Assembly: GCA_963785115.1 (NCBI GenBank) | Contig: CAWATY010000019.1 | Location: 62,001-126,000, forward strand | From: JACCWP01 sp963785115 | Lineage (GTDB): Bacteria; Actinomycetota; Actinomycetes; Propionibacteriales; Nocardioidaceae | Length of the DNA: 64,000 nucleotides | Direction: 5' to 3' | Shown here: positions 26,015-34,635 of the stretch, piece after piece | Numbering within the stretch: position 1 is the first letter of the stretch | How the letters are laid out: every line of letters begins with the position of its first letter | Translations under genes and position numbers: made by a program | The notes under the pieces: model-generated | Database searches by the model: none | What the model was told of the DNA's origin: nothing | Seen by the model: the letters and a program-made list of their open reading frames with translations, nothing else

Positions 26015-26902
26015 CTACGACCTCGGCTTCAGCTGCAGGATCTCGCGGGCGTCATCGGGGGTCGCGACCGACGCTCCCATCGCCTCGATGATGGTGCGCG
26101 CCCGCTCCACCAGCTGGGCATTGGTGGCCTTGACGCCTTTGCTCAGGTACAGGTTGTCCTCCAGGCCGACCCGCACGTGACCGCCGAGCAGCACCGACTG
26201 CGCCACCCACGGCATCTGCATCCGTCCCAGGGCGAACGACGCCCATACCGCCCCCGCGGGCAGCTGGTTGACCATCGCCATCAGCAGCGCCGGGTCGCTC
26301 GGCGCCCCGTACGGGATGCCGGTGCAGAGCTGGAACAGCGGCGGCTGGTCGATCAGCCCCTCCTCGACCAGCTGCTGGGCGAACCACAGGTGGCCGGAGT
26401 CGAAGATCTCCATCTCGACCCGCACGCCGAGCTCCTGGATCCGCTTGGCGCCCTCGCGCAGCATGTCGGGGGTGCTCACGTACACGAGGCTGCCCTCGCC
26501 GAAGTTGAGGCTGCCGCAGTCGAGCGTGCAGATGTCGGGCAGCAGCTCCTCCACGTGAGCGAGCCGCTCGCGGCCGCTCACCAGGTCGGTGCCCTCGACG
26601 AACTGCGTCGGGTGCTGCGGATCGAGCACCAGGTCGCCGCCCATGCCGGCGGTCGTGTTGACGACGACGTCGACGTCGGCGGCCCGGATCCGCTCGACCG
26701 CCTCGCGGTAGAGCGCGACGTCCCGCGACCCCTGCCCGGTGCGCGGGTCGCGCACGTGCACGTGCACGACGGCCGCGCCCGCCCGTGCTGCGGCGATGCC
26801 GGACTCGGCGATCTGCGCGGGCGTGACCGGCACGTGCTCGGACCGGTCGGTTGTGTCGCCTGCACCGGTGAGCGCGCAGGTGATGATGACGGTGCGGTTC
26901 AT
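26015..26902 (-). CDS. cdhC: BKACE (beta-keto acid cleavage) enzyme, dehydrocarnitine-cleaving type (CdhC)
   Basis: A 295-residue TIM-barrel enzyme of the former DUF849 family. It cleaves 3-dehydrocarnitine with acetyl-CoA to acetoacetate and betainyl-CoA in the carnitine pathway. Zinc ligands are visible as VVHVHVRDP (two His) and in VGLEDNLYLSKG (Glu); other family marks are VIITCALTGAGD, NTTAGMGG, EMEIFDSGHLW and LCTGIPYGAP. ATG at 26902 with AGGAGGG 6 bp upstream. BKACE specificity varies by pocket residues; the adjacent carnitine dehydrogenase and thioesterase fix the substrate by context. Confidence 0.9.
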   Translation of the reverse strand: MNRTVIITCALTGAGDTTDRSEHVPVTPAQIAESGIAAARAGAAVVHVHVRDPRTGQGSRDVALYREAVERIRAADVDVVVNTTAGMGGDLVLDPQHPTQFVEGTDLVSGRERLAHVEELLPDICTLDCGSLNFGEGSLVYVSTPDMLREGAKRIQELGVRVEMEIFDSGHLWFAQQLVEEGLIDQPPLFQLCTGIPYGAPSDPALLMAMVNQLPAGAVWASFALGRMQMPWVAQSVLLGGHVRVGLEDNLYLSKGVKATNAQLVERARTIIEAMGASVATPDDAREILQLKPRS

Positions 26903-26931
26903 GTCAGGCCCTCCTGCTCGCTGGTGGGCGC

Positions 26932-28737
26932 TCAGTCGATGCTCGGGCTGTTCGCGAGCAACTGCTTGGTGTAGTCCTCGCGCGGGCTGTCCATGACCTC
27001 GACCACCGAGCCGGACTCGACCAGCCTGCCGGCGTTCAGGATCTGCACCCGGGCGGCGATCGAGCGCACCAGCGCGAGGTTGTGGGTGACGAACAGCATG
27101 CTGATCCCCCGCGACTTCCGCAGCTCCTCGAGCAGTTCCACGATCGAGCCCTGCACGGACACGTCGAGCGCCGAGGTGATCTCGTCGCAGACCAGCAGAT
27201 CGGGCTCCGCGGCCAGCGCCCGGGCGATCGCGACCCGCTGCCGCTCGCCGCCCGACAGCCGGTTGGTCTGCAGCTTGAGCACGGTCGGTCCGAGCGCCAC
27301 CTGTTCGAGCAGCTCCACCACCCGGTCGGTGGCCTCCTTGCCCCTGGCGATCCCGAACAGCTGCATCGGCCGCCGGACGATCTGTTCGATGGTCAGCCGC
27401 GGGTTGAGCGACAGGTAGGGGTTCTGAAAGATGTACTGCACCCGCTTGCGGTCCTCGTCGCTGCGCCGACGCGATCCCTTGGCCAGCTCGGTCCCGTCGA
27501 ACGTGATCGACCCGGTCCAGGTCTTGTGCAGCCCGCCCACGCAGCGCGAGATCGTGGTCTTGCCACTCCCCGACTCCCCGACGAGCGCGACGCACTCCGA
27601 CCGGGCGACGTCGAAGGTGACGTCGTGGACGACCTGCTTGCGGCCGTACGAGATGTCGAGGCTCTGCACCGAGAGGATCACGTCCCGGGCCTTGTCGGGA
27701 TCGGTGTCCGGGACCGTGCCGAGGTTGATGTCCCAGCTGCCGATCTCGTCAACCCGCAGGCAACGGGCGGTGTGGTCCGGGCCCACGTCGACCGGCGGCG
27801 GGTCGGTCTCCTTGCACCGGTCCTGCACGTAGGCGCAGCGGTCGTGGAACCTGCACCCCTGCGGCCGGTTCCCCGGGCCGGGCGTGCGGCCGGGGATGCC
27901 GCTGAGTGCCCGGGCCTGCTTGAGGTGCGGGATCGCGTCCAGCAGCGCCCGGGTGTAGGGGTGCGACGGCTCGCGGAAGATCTCGTCCCGCGGACCGAGC
28001 TCGATGACCCGCCCCGCATACATCACCGCGACCCGGTCGGCGATGTTGGCGATGACCGCGAGGTCGTGGGTGACGTACAGCGCCGCGACCTGGTGGGCGC
28101 GGCAGAGCTCGCCCATCGTCTCGAGCACCATGCCCTGGGTGGTGACGTCGAGCCCGGTCGTCGGCTCGTCCAGCACCAGGACCTTGGGCCGGGGCAGGAA
28201 GGCCATGGCCAGTGCCACCCGCTGCACCTGACCACCGGACAGCTGGTGCGGGTAGCGGCGTAGGAACTCGTCGTCGTTGGGCAGCCCCACCTCGGCGAGA
28301 CCGTCCCTGGCCCGCTTGGCCCGCTCCTCGGCGGTACCGATGCCACGCAGCTCGAACAGCTCCACCAGCTGCCGACCGATGCGGATGCTGGGGTTCAGGG
28401 CGGAGGCCGGATCCTGCGGGACGTACGCGATCTCCTCACCGCGCAGCTGTCGGACCTCGCGCCACCCGAGCGCGAGGACGTCGCGGTCGCCGAGCATCAC
28501 CCGGCCCGTCTCGATGAACGCGCCGGCCCGGGAGTACCCAAGGATCGCCGTGCCGACGGTGGTCTTGCCCGACCCTGACTCCCCGACCAGGCCGACCACC
28601 TCGCCGGGCGCGAGCACCAGGTCGATGTCGTCGACCACGTCGATCGGCCGAGCGGTGAGCGCCACCCGCAGGTCCTCGACGGTGCAGCCCGTGCGGCCGT
28701 CCGAGGCCGCCGACTCCTCCGGGGCTACGGTCGTCAT
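26932..28737 (-). CDS. ABC transporter ATPase, two NBDs fused (OppD-OppF type)
   Basis: A 601-residue protein with two complete nucleotide-binding domains. NBD1: GLVGESGSGKTTV, signature LSGGQVQRVALAMAFL, Walker B VLVLDEPTTGLD, plus the OppD/DppD C-terminal Cys cluster region CRFHDRCAYVQDRCKETDPP, possibly an Fe-S site as in DppD. NBD2: ALVGESGSGKTTIS, LSGGERQRVAIARALA, LLVCDEITSALD. It energises the two permeases encoded just upstream; its ATG overlaps the second permease stop. In E. coli the two NBDs are separate genes. Imported substrate is inferred to be carnitine or a related trimethylammonium compound. Confidence 0.92.
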   Translation of the reverse strand: MTTVAPEESAASDGRTGCTVEDLRVALTARPIDVVDDIDLVLAPGEVVGLVGESGSGKTTVGTAILGYSRAGAFIETGRVMLGDRDVLALGWREVRQLRGEEIAYVPQDPASALNPSIRIGRQLVELFELRGIGTAEERAKRARDGLAEVGLPNDDEFLRRYPHQLSGGQVQRVALAMAFLPRPKVLVLDEPTTGLDVTTQGMVLETMGELCRAHQVAALYVTHDLAVIANIADRVAVMYAGRVIELGPRDEIFREPSHPYTRALLDAIPHLKQARALSGIPGRTPGPGNRPQGCRFHDRCAYVQDRCKETDPPPVDVGPDHTARCLRVDEIGSWDINLGTVPDTDPDKARDVILSVQSLDISYGRKQVVHDVTFDVARSECVALVGESGSGKTTISRCVGGLHKTWTGSITFDGTELAKGSRRRSDEDRKRVQYIFQNPYLSLNPRLTIEQIVRRPMQLFGIARGKEATDRVVELLEQVALGPTVLKLQTNRLSGGERQRVAIARALAAEPDLLVCDEITSALDVSVQGSIVELLEELRKSRGISMLFVTHNLALVRSIAARVQILNAGRLVESGSVVEVMDSPREDYTKQLLANSPSID

Positions 28738-29570
28738 CAGTCCCCTCCCTTGGCCGCGAGCTGGGTGATGCCGTCGGTCATCAGGTTGGTGCCGATGGTG
28801 AAGATGCCGATGACGATGACCGGCGCGAGCACGCCCCACGGCACGACCAGCAGGGCCAGCCGGTTCTCGTTGATCATCACGCCCCAGTCCGCCGCCCCGG
28901 GGTCGCTCGAGAAGCCGAGGAAGCCGAGGCCGGCGACCATGCCGATGGAGTAGGTGAGGCGCAGCCCCGCCTCGGCGAGCAGCGGGGCGTTCATGTTCGG
29001 CAGCACCTCGGCGATGACGACCCGGGCCCGGCTCTCGCCGAGCGCCTCTGCGGAGGCGACGAAGTCACGCGACACCAGGCCGATGGCCACGCCGCGGGCA
29101 ACCCGGGCCACGCGCGGCGCGTGCGAGGCGCCCACCAGCAGCACGATCATCCACCACTTCGGCTCGTCGACCGCCGACAGCACGAGCAGCGCAAGCAGGA
29201 TCTGCGGGAACGCGAGGGCAACGTCGTTGAGGCGCATCACCACGTCGTCGAGCCAGCCGCCGGCGTACGCCGCGACCACCCCGATGAGCACGCCGACGAC
29301 CATGCCGACGACCGTCGCGAGCCCCGCGATCAACAGGATCGAGCGACCACCGGCGAGCACCCGGCTCCACACGTCCTGCCCGAGATAGTCCGTGCCCAGG
29401 AACGAGCCCGAGTGGGTGAACGGCTTGCCGACGATGTCGTTCTCGCCGTGCGGTGCGATCCACGGCCCGATCAGCGCGAAGAACACGACGATCAGCGTGA
29501 TGATCAGCCCGACCATCAACCGGCGCTGGGACGCCACCTGCCGCAGGCCGCTGGCCGAGAGCACGCTCAT
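28737..29570 (-). CDS. ABC transporter permease (OppC/DppC type)
   Basis: A 277-residue permease. Start ATG 29570 overlaps the upstream permease stop (ATGA). N-terminal helix GLIITLIVVFFALIGPWIAP, HSGSFLGTDYLGQDVWSRVLAGGR (the OppC N-domain end), and the EAA loop EALGESRARVVIAEVLPNM. About six membrane segments. Pairs with the OppB-type permease to form the translocation path. Confidence 0.92.
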   Translation of the reverse strand: MSVLSASGLRQVASQRRLMVGLIITLIVVFFALIGPWIAPHGENDIVGKPFTHSGSFLGTDYLGQDVWSRVLAGGRSILLIAGLATVVGMVVGVLIGVVAAYAGGWLDDVVMRLNDVALAFPQILLALLVLSAVDEPKWWMIVLLVGASHAPRVARVARGVAIGLVSRDFVASAEALGESRARVVIAEVLPNMNAPLLAEAGLRLTYSIGMVAGLGFLGFSSDPGAADWGVMINENRLALLVVPWGVLAPVIVIGIFTIGTNLMTDGITQLAAKGGD

Positions 29571-30598
29571 GACGCGATCGCCGTCCTCGAGCGGGGGGTG
29601 AACAGGATCGACAGGACATCGGCGATCAGGTTCACCACCACGTAGACGCCGGCGATGATCATGCTCAGCGCCTGCACCATCGGGAAGTCGCTGTTGCGGA
29701 CGCTGTCGACCAGGCTCACGCCGATCCCTGGGTAGGAGAACAGGTACTCCACGAGCACGATGCCGCCGGCCAGCCAGGCCAGCTGCAGGGCGATCACCTG
29801 GATGCCCGGGACGATCGCGTTCAGCAGCGCGTGCTTGCGCATCACGACCTTCTCCGGGATGCCCTTGAGCCGGGCCAGCTCGACGTAGTCGCTGTCCAGC
29901 ACCTCGAGCAGGGTGGACCGGACGATCCGCGAGACGTACGGCGACACCGCGATCACCAACGTCGCCACCGGCAGGATCATCGATGCCGGGTTCTCCCACG
30001 GTCCCGCGTCGCCGGCGCTGATGGTCACGGCCGGCAGCACGTGCAGCACGGTCGTCGAGAACAGCGCGACCAGCAGGATGCCGGTGACGAACTCGGGCAG
30101 TCCGGCGAGTCCCAGCAGGACGACCTGGATCACCTGGTCGAGGCGCTTGCCCCGGGCGTTGGCCGAGATCATCGCCAGCCCGAACGCGACCGGGATCATC
30201 ACGACCGCCGAGACCAGCACCAGCACCGCGCTGTTGAGCACTCGCGACCCGATCAGCTCGGTGACCGGCAGCTGGTTGGCCAATGACGTGCCGAGGTCAC
30301 CCGTGACCAGGCCACCGAGCCAGTCGAGGTAGCGCTCCAGCAGCGGCTCGTCGAGGTTGAGCTGGGCGCGCAGGGTCTCGACCCGGCTCGGGCTGGAGGC
30401 GAAGTCCTTGCCGAGGATCGCCCGGATCGGGTCGCCCAGCGCGGCGGTCGCGAAGAACACCAGCACCGACACCAGCCAGAGGGTGAGGACGGCTAGACCG
30501 ATCCGGCGGGCCAGCCACAGCGTCCACGCCACGGGGACCGACCGGGCCCGAGGTCCGGCGGCCTGCGCCTCCGGAGGTGCCGTCGTCACCGCTGCCAT
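29567..30598 (-). CDS. ABC transporter permease (OppB/DppB type)
   Basis: A 343-residue permease with the OppB N-terminus (LARRIGLAVLTLWLVSVLVFFATAALGDP), the LNLDEPLLERYLDWLGGLVTGDLGTSL loop and the EAA motif region DYVELARLKGIPEKVVMRKHALLNAI. About six helices. ATG at 30598 with AAGGGG upstream; 12 bp after the binding-protein stop. Forms the channel with the OppC-type protein. Confidence 0.92.
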   Translation of the reverse strand: MAAVTTAPPEAQAAGPRARSVPVAWTLWLARRIGLAVLTLWLVSVLVFFATAALGDPIRAILGKDFASSPSRVETLRAQLNLDEPLLERYLDWLGGLVTGDLGTSLANQLPVTELIGSRVLNSAVLVLVSAVVMIPVAFGLAMISANARGKRLDQVIQVVLLGLAGLPEFVTGILLVALFSTTVLHVLPAVTISAGDAGPWENPASMILPVATLVIAVSPYVSRIVRSTLLEVLDSDYVELARLKGIPEKVVMRKHALLNAIVPGIQVIALQLAWLAGGIVLVEYLFSYPGIGVSLVDSVRNSDFPMVQALSMIIAGVYVVVNLIADVLSILFTPRSRTAIAS

Positions 30599-30610
30599 TC
30601 CCGATCCCCT

Positions 30611-32200
30611 TCAGACGAACGAGACTCGTTGGAACTTGAACGCCGAGCACGGCAGGTACCGGTGCGGGACGAAGCCCTGCACGAGGTTGGAGTAGCCGTC
30701 GACCTGGCGCTTGAAGCCCCAGATGATGTAGCCACCCGTGTCGTACTCGATCTTCTGCGCGGCGTGCAGCAGCTCGGTCCGCTTGGCCTCGTCCGGCTCC
30801 TTGCGCGCCTGGTCGATGATCGTGTTGAACTCGGGGTCGTCGAAGTGGGTCTCGTTGTACGGCGAGTTCTTCTCGGCGCACTGCGCGACCTGAGGGATGT
30901 AGTTGCGGGTGTTCCAGAAGTCCTGGGCGAACGGCCACGACAGGTACTGGTCGCCGTAGAACGTGTTCGGGTCGGCCTTGGTGAGCCGAACCTCGATGCC
31001 GGCAGCGGCGGCTTGTTCCACGAAGAGGTTCGCGGACTCGACCCCGCCCACGCCGACCGCGGTCGAGGTCGTCAGCTCGACCTGCAGATCGGACTTGCCC
31101 GCCTGCTTGAGCAGCGACTTCGCCTGATCGATGTCCTGCTCGCGCTGCGGAAGCTCGTCGTTGAACGCGGGGTCGAACGGCGAGTAGAGGTCGTTGCCGA
31201 GGAAGCCGTAGCCGCCGAGCGCCTGATCGATCATCTGCTGCCGGTCGACGACCAGCCGCAGCGCCTGCCGCACCCGCACGTCCTGGTAGACGCCGGTGTC
31301 CACCCGCATCGTGAACGGCACCCAGGCGCCGGTCTCCGAGATCAGCGGCGAGGAGCCCTGCTCCTCGATCGAGTCGACGAGATAGGTGGGCAGGTTGTCG
31401 ACGCTCTGCACCTGGCCGGCGAGCAGCGCGTTGACCTTCGCCGCATCGTCGGCGAAGTCGTAGATCAGCAGCTTGTCGACCCACGCCGGGTCGCCCCAGT
31501 AGTCGTCGTGGCGGGTGAACGTGCTGAGCGTCCCCGGGACCCACGACTCGTACTTGAAGGCACCCGTGCCGACCGGGTCGGCGAGGTCGAAGTCGCTCGG
31601 GATGATGCCGACGGTGTACTCCGCGAGCAGCTGGTCCAGCACGGTGTAGGGGGTCTTCAGCGGCAGCGTGATGGTCTGGTCGTCGACGGCGCGGGAGTTC
31701 TTGAGGTCCAGGATCTTGAGCAGCTCGGCGCCGCCCGGCGCGGTGTTCTTCGGGTCGGCGACCCGGGCCAGGCTGAACAGCACGTCGTCGGCCGTCATGG
31801 TCTTGCCGTGATGGAACACGACGTCGTCGCGCAGACGCACGGTCCACTCCGTCGCGTCCCCGTTCGGGGTCACCTCGGTCGCGAGCGCGGGTTGCAGCCG
31901 ATAGTTCTCGTCCCAGAACAACAGCGGCTCGTACAGGTTGTTGCAGCGGGCGATGTCGGGGTTGGTCACCGGGAAGTGGGGGTCGAGGGTGTCCTTGAGC
32001 CCACCACCGGTCGCGCCGTGGCTGAACACCCCGCCGGCCTTCTGCGGAGCGTTGGGATCCGGCTTCGGCGGAACCGCCTGGCAGGCCGTCAGCGACCCCA
32101 GTCCGGCGGCGCCGGCCACCGCGAGAGCACCCAGCCGGAGGGCGTCGCGACGGGAGAGGTCCCGGACGACGTCGAGGTGGGGTGTTCGACCATTCGTCAT
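30611..32200 (-). CDS. Solute-binding lipoprotein of Opp/Dpp-type ABC transporter (SBP_bac_5), Tat-like signal
   Basis: A 529-residue extracytoplasmic binding protein, first gene of the carnitine operon. The signal contains a twin-arginine motif (LSRRDALRLGAL) and a lipobox LTAC (Cys at about 40), so it is a Tat-exported lipoprotein candidate. SBP_bac_5 blocks: EPLLFWDENYRLQPALATEV, WTVRLRDDVVFHHGKTMTADDVLFSLARV, GTGAFKYESWVPG, VRQALRLVVDRQQMIDQ. Ligand inferred from operon: carnitine, gamma-butyrobetaine or a carnitine ester. ATG at 32200 lies inside the putative IclR operator; RBS AAAGG. Confidence 0.9.
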   Translation of the reverse strand: MTNGRTPHLDVVRDLSRRDALRLGALAVAGAAGLGSLTACQAVPPKPDPNAPQKAGGVFSHGATGGGLKDTLDPHFPVTNPDIARCNNLYEPLLFWDENYRLQPALATEVTPNGDATEWTVRLRDDVVFHHGKTMTADDVLFSLARVADPKNTAPGGAELLKILDLKNSRAVDDQTITLPLKTPYTVLDQLLAEYTVGIIPSDFDLADPVGTGAFKYESWVPGTLSTFTRHDDYWGDPAWVDKLLIYDFADDAAKVNALLAGQVQSVDNLPTYLVDSIEEQGSSPLISETGAWVPFTMRVDTGVYQDVRVRQALRLVVDRQQMIDQALGGYGFLGNDLYSPFDPAFNDELPQREQDIDQAKSLLKQAGKSDLQVELTTSTAVGVGGVESANLFVEQAAAAGIEVRLTKADPNTFYGDQYLSWPFAQDFWNTRNYIPQVAQCAEKNSPYNETHFDDPEFNTIIDQARKEPDEAKRTELLHAAQKIEYDTGGYIIWGFKRQVDGYSNLVQGFVPHRYLPCSAFKFQRVSFV

Positions 32201-32233
32201 GCGAATACCTTTCGAACGATGCGAACATAGAGT
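32192..32233. promoter_or_regulatory. Divergent promoter/operator region of the carnitine operon and iclR
   Basis: In the 63-bp gap between the two starts lie a dyad ATTCG-N5-CGAAT (32192-32206), TTCGAA (32211-32216) and a second copy of ATGCGAA (32219-32225), exactly 20 bp after the first (32199-32205). Minus-strand TATGTT (32229-32224) and plus-strand TAGAGT (32228-32233) are reasonable -10 elements, so a regulator bound here would cover both promoters. IclR binding is inferred. Confidence 0.55.
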
Positions 32234-32263
32234 GGAGGCCCAGCAGCGTCAAGGGAGGCGCCG

Positions 32264-33046
32264 ATGTCCACGGCGTCCGATCCACACGTCAAGGTCCCGG
32301 CCGCTCGCTCGGCCCGGGTGCAGTCGGTGGACCGCGCGGTCGCGCTGCTGCGCGCGGTGGCCGCTGCCTCCGGCGCGAGCGCGACGGTCACCGCGCTGGC
32401 CGAGACCTGCGGGCTGAACCGCGCGACGGCCTGGCGGATCCTGATGACGCTCGAGGCGCAGGGCATGGTGGTGTGCGACCACCAGACGGGTCGGTACGCC
32501 ATCGGCTTCGGACTGGCCGAGCTGGCGGGGTCGGTCGGGGTCGACGCGCTCGTCCAGGCCGCGCACCCGGTGCTCGAGCGGCTGTGCGAGCAGACCGGCG
32601 AGACGGCTTCCGTCGCCGTCGTCCGGGACGGCGCGCTGACGTACGTCGACGAGGTGGCGCCGACGGCGATCGTCGCCGCCGGCTGGCGGGGGCGCGCCGT
32701 GCCGCTGCACGCCACCTCGACGGGCAAGGCGCTGCTCGCCTTCTCCGACCCTGCGGCTGTCAGCCGGATGACCGGGCCGAGGCTCGAGCGCTACACCGCG
32801 ACCACGATCACGAGCCGGCGGCGGCTGCTCGCCGAGCTCGAGGAGACGCGGGAGCGCGGCTTCGGCGTCTGTCGGGGCGAGTACGAGGCCTCGGCGTGGG
32901 GAGTCTCCTCACCGCTGCTCGACTCGGCGGGCACGCCGCTCGCCGTGCTCAGCGTGTGGGGTCCGGCCAGCCGGGTCAACGCGTCGCAATTCGACGCACT
33001 CGGCGCCCTGGTGCGGGACGCGGCGCGCTCTCTCACCAGGCACTGA
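32264..33046 (+). CDS. IclR-family transcriptional regulator of the carnitine operon
   Basis: A 260-residue IclR protein. N-terminal winged helix (VQSVDRAVALLRAVAAASGASATVTALAETCGLNRATAWRIL, then QGMVVCDHQTGRYAIG) and a C-terminal ligand domain (PLHATSTGKALLAFSD, GFGVCRGEYEASAWGVSSPLLD). ATG with GGGAGG 7 bp upstream. Divergent from the transporter/catabolic operon over a 63-bp region with repeated ATGCGAA sites, so it most likely controls uptake and catabolism in response to carnitine or a breakdown product. Pseudomonas uses an AraC-type protein (CdhR) instead. Confidence 0.92.
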   Translation: MSTASDPHVKVPAARSARVQSVDRAVALLRAVAAASGASATVTALAETCGLNRATAWRILMTLEAQGMVVCDHQTGRYAIGFGLAELAGSVGVDALVQAAHPVLERLCEQTGETASVAVVRDGALTYVDEVAPTAIVAAGWRGRAVPLHATSTGKALLAFSDPAAVSRMTGPRLERYTATTITSRRRLLAELEETRERGFGVCRGEYEASAWGVSSPLLDSAGTPLAVLSVWGPASRVNASQFDALGALVRDAARSLTRH

Positions 33047-33152
33047 TCGTCGCCTGCCTGCCCGGTCGGGGCTGATCGCGTGGCGGTCACCCCCCGGTAC
33101 TGGGATAGTCGCTGCGGCCGTTCGGCCGTGGGGACACCGAAGGGAGTGACGG

Positions 33153-33596
33153 GTGAGCCAACCTGGCTGGAGACCGCTCTTCCGGACGCCGCACGCGACG
33201 GTGACCAAGGTGCTGCACAGTCCGGCCTTCGACCGTTCCCGGGAGCGGGCCGCCGCCGACATCGGCGACCCCGAGGCGCTGCGACGGCTGGCCGACCAGG
33301 TCGAGGGCCTCGACTACGACGACGCCCCGCTGTCGGCGGTCGCCGACCGGGTGGCCGCGGCCATCCGGCTGCTTCGGGCCAAGGCGGAGGACATCGAGCG
33401 GGACACCCCGCCGCCCGCCGCCGACGGCGAGGCCCGCGAGCGGCTGCTCGTCGCGTCGCTGTACTACCTGGTCACCCCGGTCGACCTGATTCCCGACTTC
33501 CGTGCCGGCGGGTACATCGACGACGTGCTGGCGCTGTCCTGGATCTTCGGGGCCGCCGCCGACGTGCTGGACCCGTACCTCGACGACGACGTCTGA
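33153..33596 (+). CDS. YkvA-like DUF1232 protein
   Basis: A 147-residue protein from GTG 33153 (AAGGGAG upstream). The DUF1232 core is LLVASLYYLVTPVDLIPDFRAGGYIDDVLALSWIFGAAADVLDPYL, a short membrane-associated helical hairpin with the hallmark D-x-I-P-D. The N-terminal half is charged and helical. Function unknown. A short hairpin (CGGCCG-TT-CGGCCG, 33115-33128) lies in the leader. Confidence 0.85.
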   Translation: MSQPGWRPLFRTPHATVTKVLHSPAFDRSRERAAADIGDPEALRRLADQVEGLDYDDAPLSAVADRVAAAIRLLRAKAEDIERDTPPPAADGEARERLLVASLYYLVTPVDLIPDFRAGGYIDDVLALSWIFGAAADVLDPYLDDDV

Positions 33597-33622
33597 GGCC
33601 CGCCGCCGCAGCAGCGTCGTCC

Positions 33623-34510
33623 TCAGAGGTACAGCGTGCCCGTCGCCGACACGACGCCCGACCCGCTCAGTCGGACCCGCTCACCCGAGACCGTGACCTG
33701 CAACCTGCTGGGGCGGCCGAGCGCGTGCCCCTGCTCCACGACGTACGTGTTGTCGCCGGGCACCTCTCCCCTGTCGACCAGCATGGCGACCAGCGGGCCG
33801 GCGGCAGTCCCGGTCGCGGGGTCCTCGGCGATGCCGACCGTCGGGTTGAAGAACCGCGTGTACGCGACCGCGTCGACCGCGTCGACCACGTCACGGGTGA
33901 ACAGGTAGCAGCCCTCGCCGCCGACCTGCCGCAGCACGGCGGCGAGCCGGGCCACGTCAGGGACCGCGCGGTCCACGGCCGCGCGATCGCGCACGGGCAC
34001 CAGCAGGTGCTCGGCACCGGTGGACGCCACCTGCGCCGGCACGTCGGCGACGAGGTCGGACTCGGCCAGCCCGAGGGACGCGGCGAGCTCCGCCGGGTCG
34101 TCGGCCACGGCGCCGGGCTCGAACGGCCCCTGGTCCATCGCCACCACCACTGGTCGATCGGACCGCCGGACCACCTCGACGGGAAGCACATCGTCGCCGA
34201 TCTCCTGCGCGAAAGCGGTGTCGCCGGCGGGGAGCCGGTCCGTCAGTGCCAGCCACAACCACGCGCCCAGGGCGTTGTGCCCCGCGCCGAAGACCTCGGC
34301 GCCGATCGGGGTGAAGGACCGCAGCCGCCAGGTGATTCCCGGACGCGTCGGCCGCAGCAGGAACGTGGTCTCGGACTGGTTGAACTCGCGGGCGATGGCA
34401 CCCATCTGTCGCTCATCGAGGTCGTCGGCGTCCACGACCAGCGACAGCGGGTTGCCTTCGAGGGGCCGGCTCGCGAACACGTCCACGAAGCAGAACGACA
34501 CGTCGGTCAT
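33623..34510 (-). CDS. PhzF-family phenazine-biosynthesis-like isomerase
   Basis: A 295-residue protein with the diaminopimelate-epimerase-like fold. Family marks are FVDVFASRPLEGNPLSLVVDADDL, the active-site Glu in FNQSETTFLL, FTPIGAEVFGAGHNALGA, and IAEDPATGTAAGPL with the catalytic-type Asp. No other phenazine genes are present, so this is a generic PhzF/YddE-like isomerase of unknown substrate. Converges with the DUF1232 gene (26 bp). Confidence 0.9.
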   Translation of the reverse strand: MTDVSFCFVDVFASRPLEGNPLSLVVDADDLDERQMGAIAREFNQSETTFLLRPTRPGITWRLRSFTPIGAEVFGAGHNALGAWLWLALTDRLPAGDTAFAQEIGDDVLPVEVVRRSDRPVVVAMDQGPFEPGAVADDPAELAASLGLAESDLVADVPAQVASTGAEHLLVPVRDRAAVDRAVPDVARLAAVLRQVGGEGCYLFTRDVVDAVDAVAYTRFFNPTVGIAEDPATGTAAGPLVAMLVDRGEVPGDNTYVVEQGHALGRPSRLQVTVSGERVRLSGSGVVSATGTLYL

Positions 34511-34537
34511 CGGAGAGCCGCCGTGAGACAGGCGACT

Positions 34538-34607
34538 GCGGCGGTGCGGCGCACGGTCCGAGCCTCGCACACGAGGTGCGAAGCGGACCTGCGTGCCGCA
34601 CCGCCGC
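34538..34607. other. Nested inverted repeats between phzF-like and methyltransferase genes
   Basis: Outer arms 34538-34550 and 34595-34607 are a perfect 13-bp inverted repeat (GCGGCGGTGCGGC and complement). Inside is a separate perfect hairpin CCTCG-CACA-CGAGG (34563-34576). The region is upstream of the PhzF-like gene and downstream of the methyltransferase stop... on the minus strand it follows the methyltransferase (stop 34636). A terminator for the methyltransferase transcript fits best; no U-tract. Confidence 0.5.
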
Positions 34608-34635
34608 TCCGACGACGCCGCTCCCGGCGACGCCT

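Noticed and set aside
30629..32230. 533-codon frame antisense to the binding protein
   Set aside because: Composition is Val/Arg/Asp shadow; the minus strand encodes the SBP with signal and family motifs.
33115..33128. CGGCCG-TT-CGGCCG hairpin in the DUF1232 leader
   Set aside because: Six-base arms in GC-rich DNA are expected by chance.
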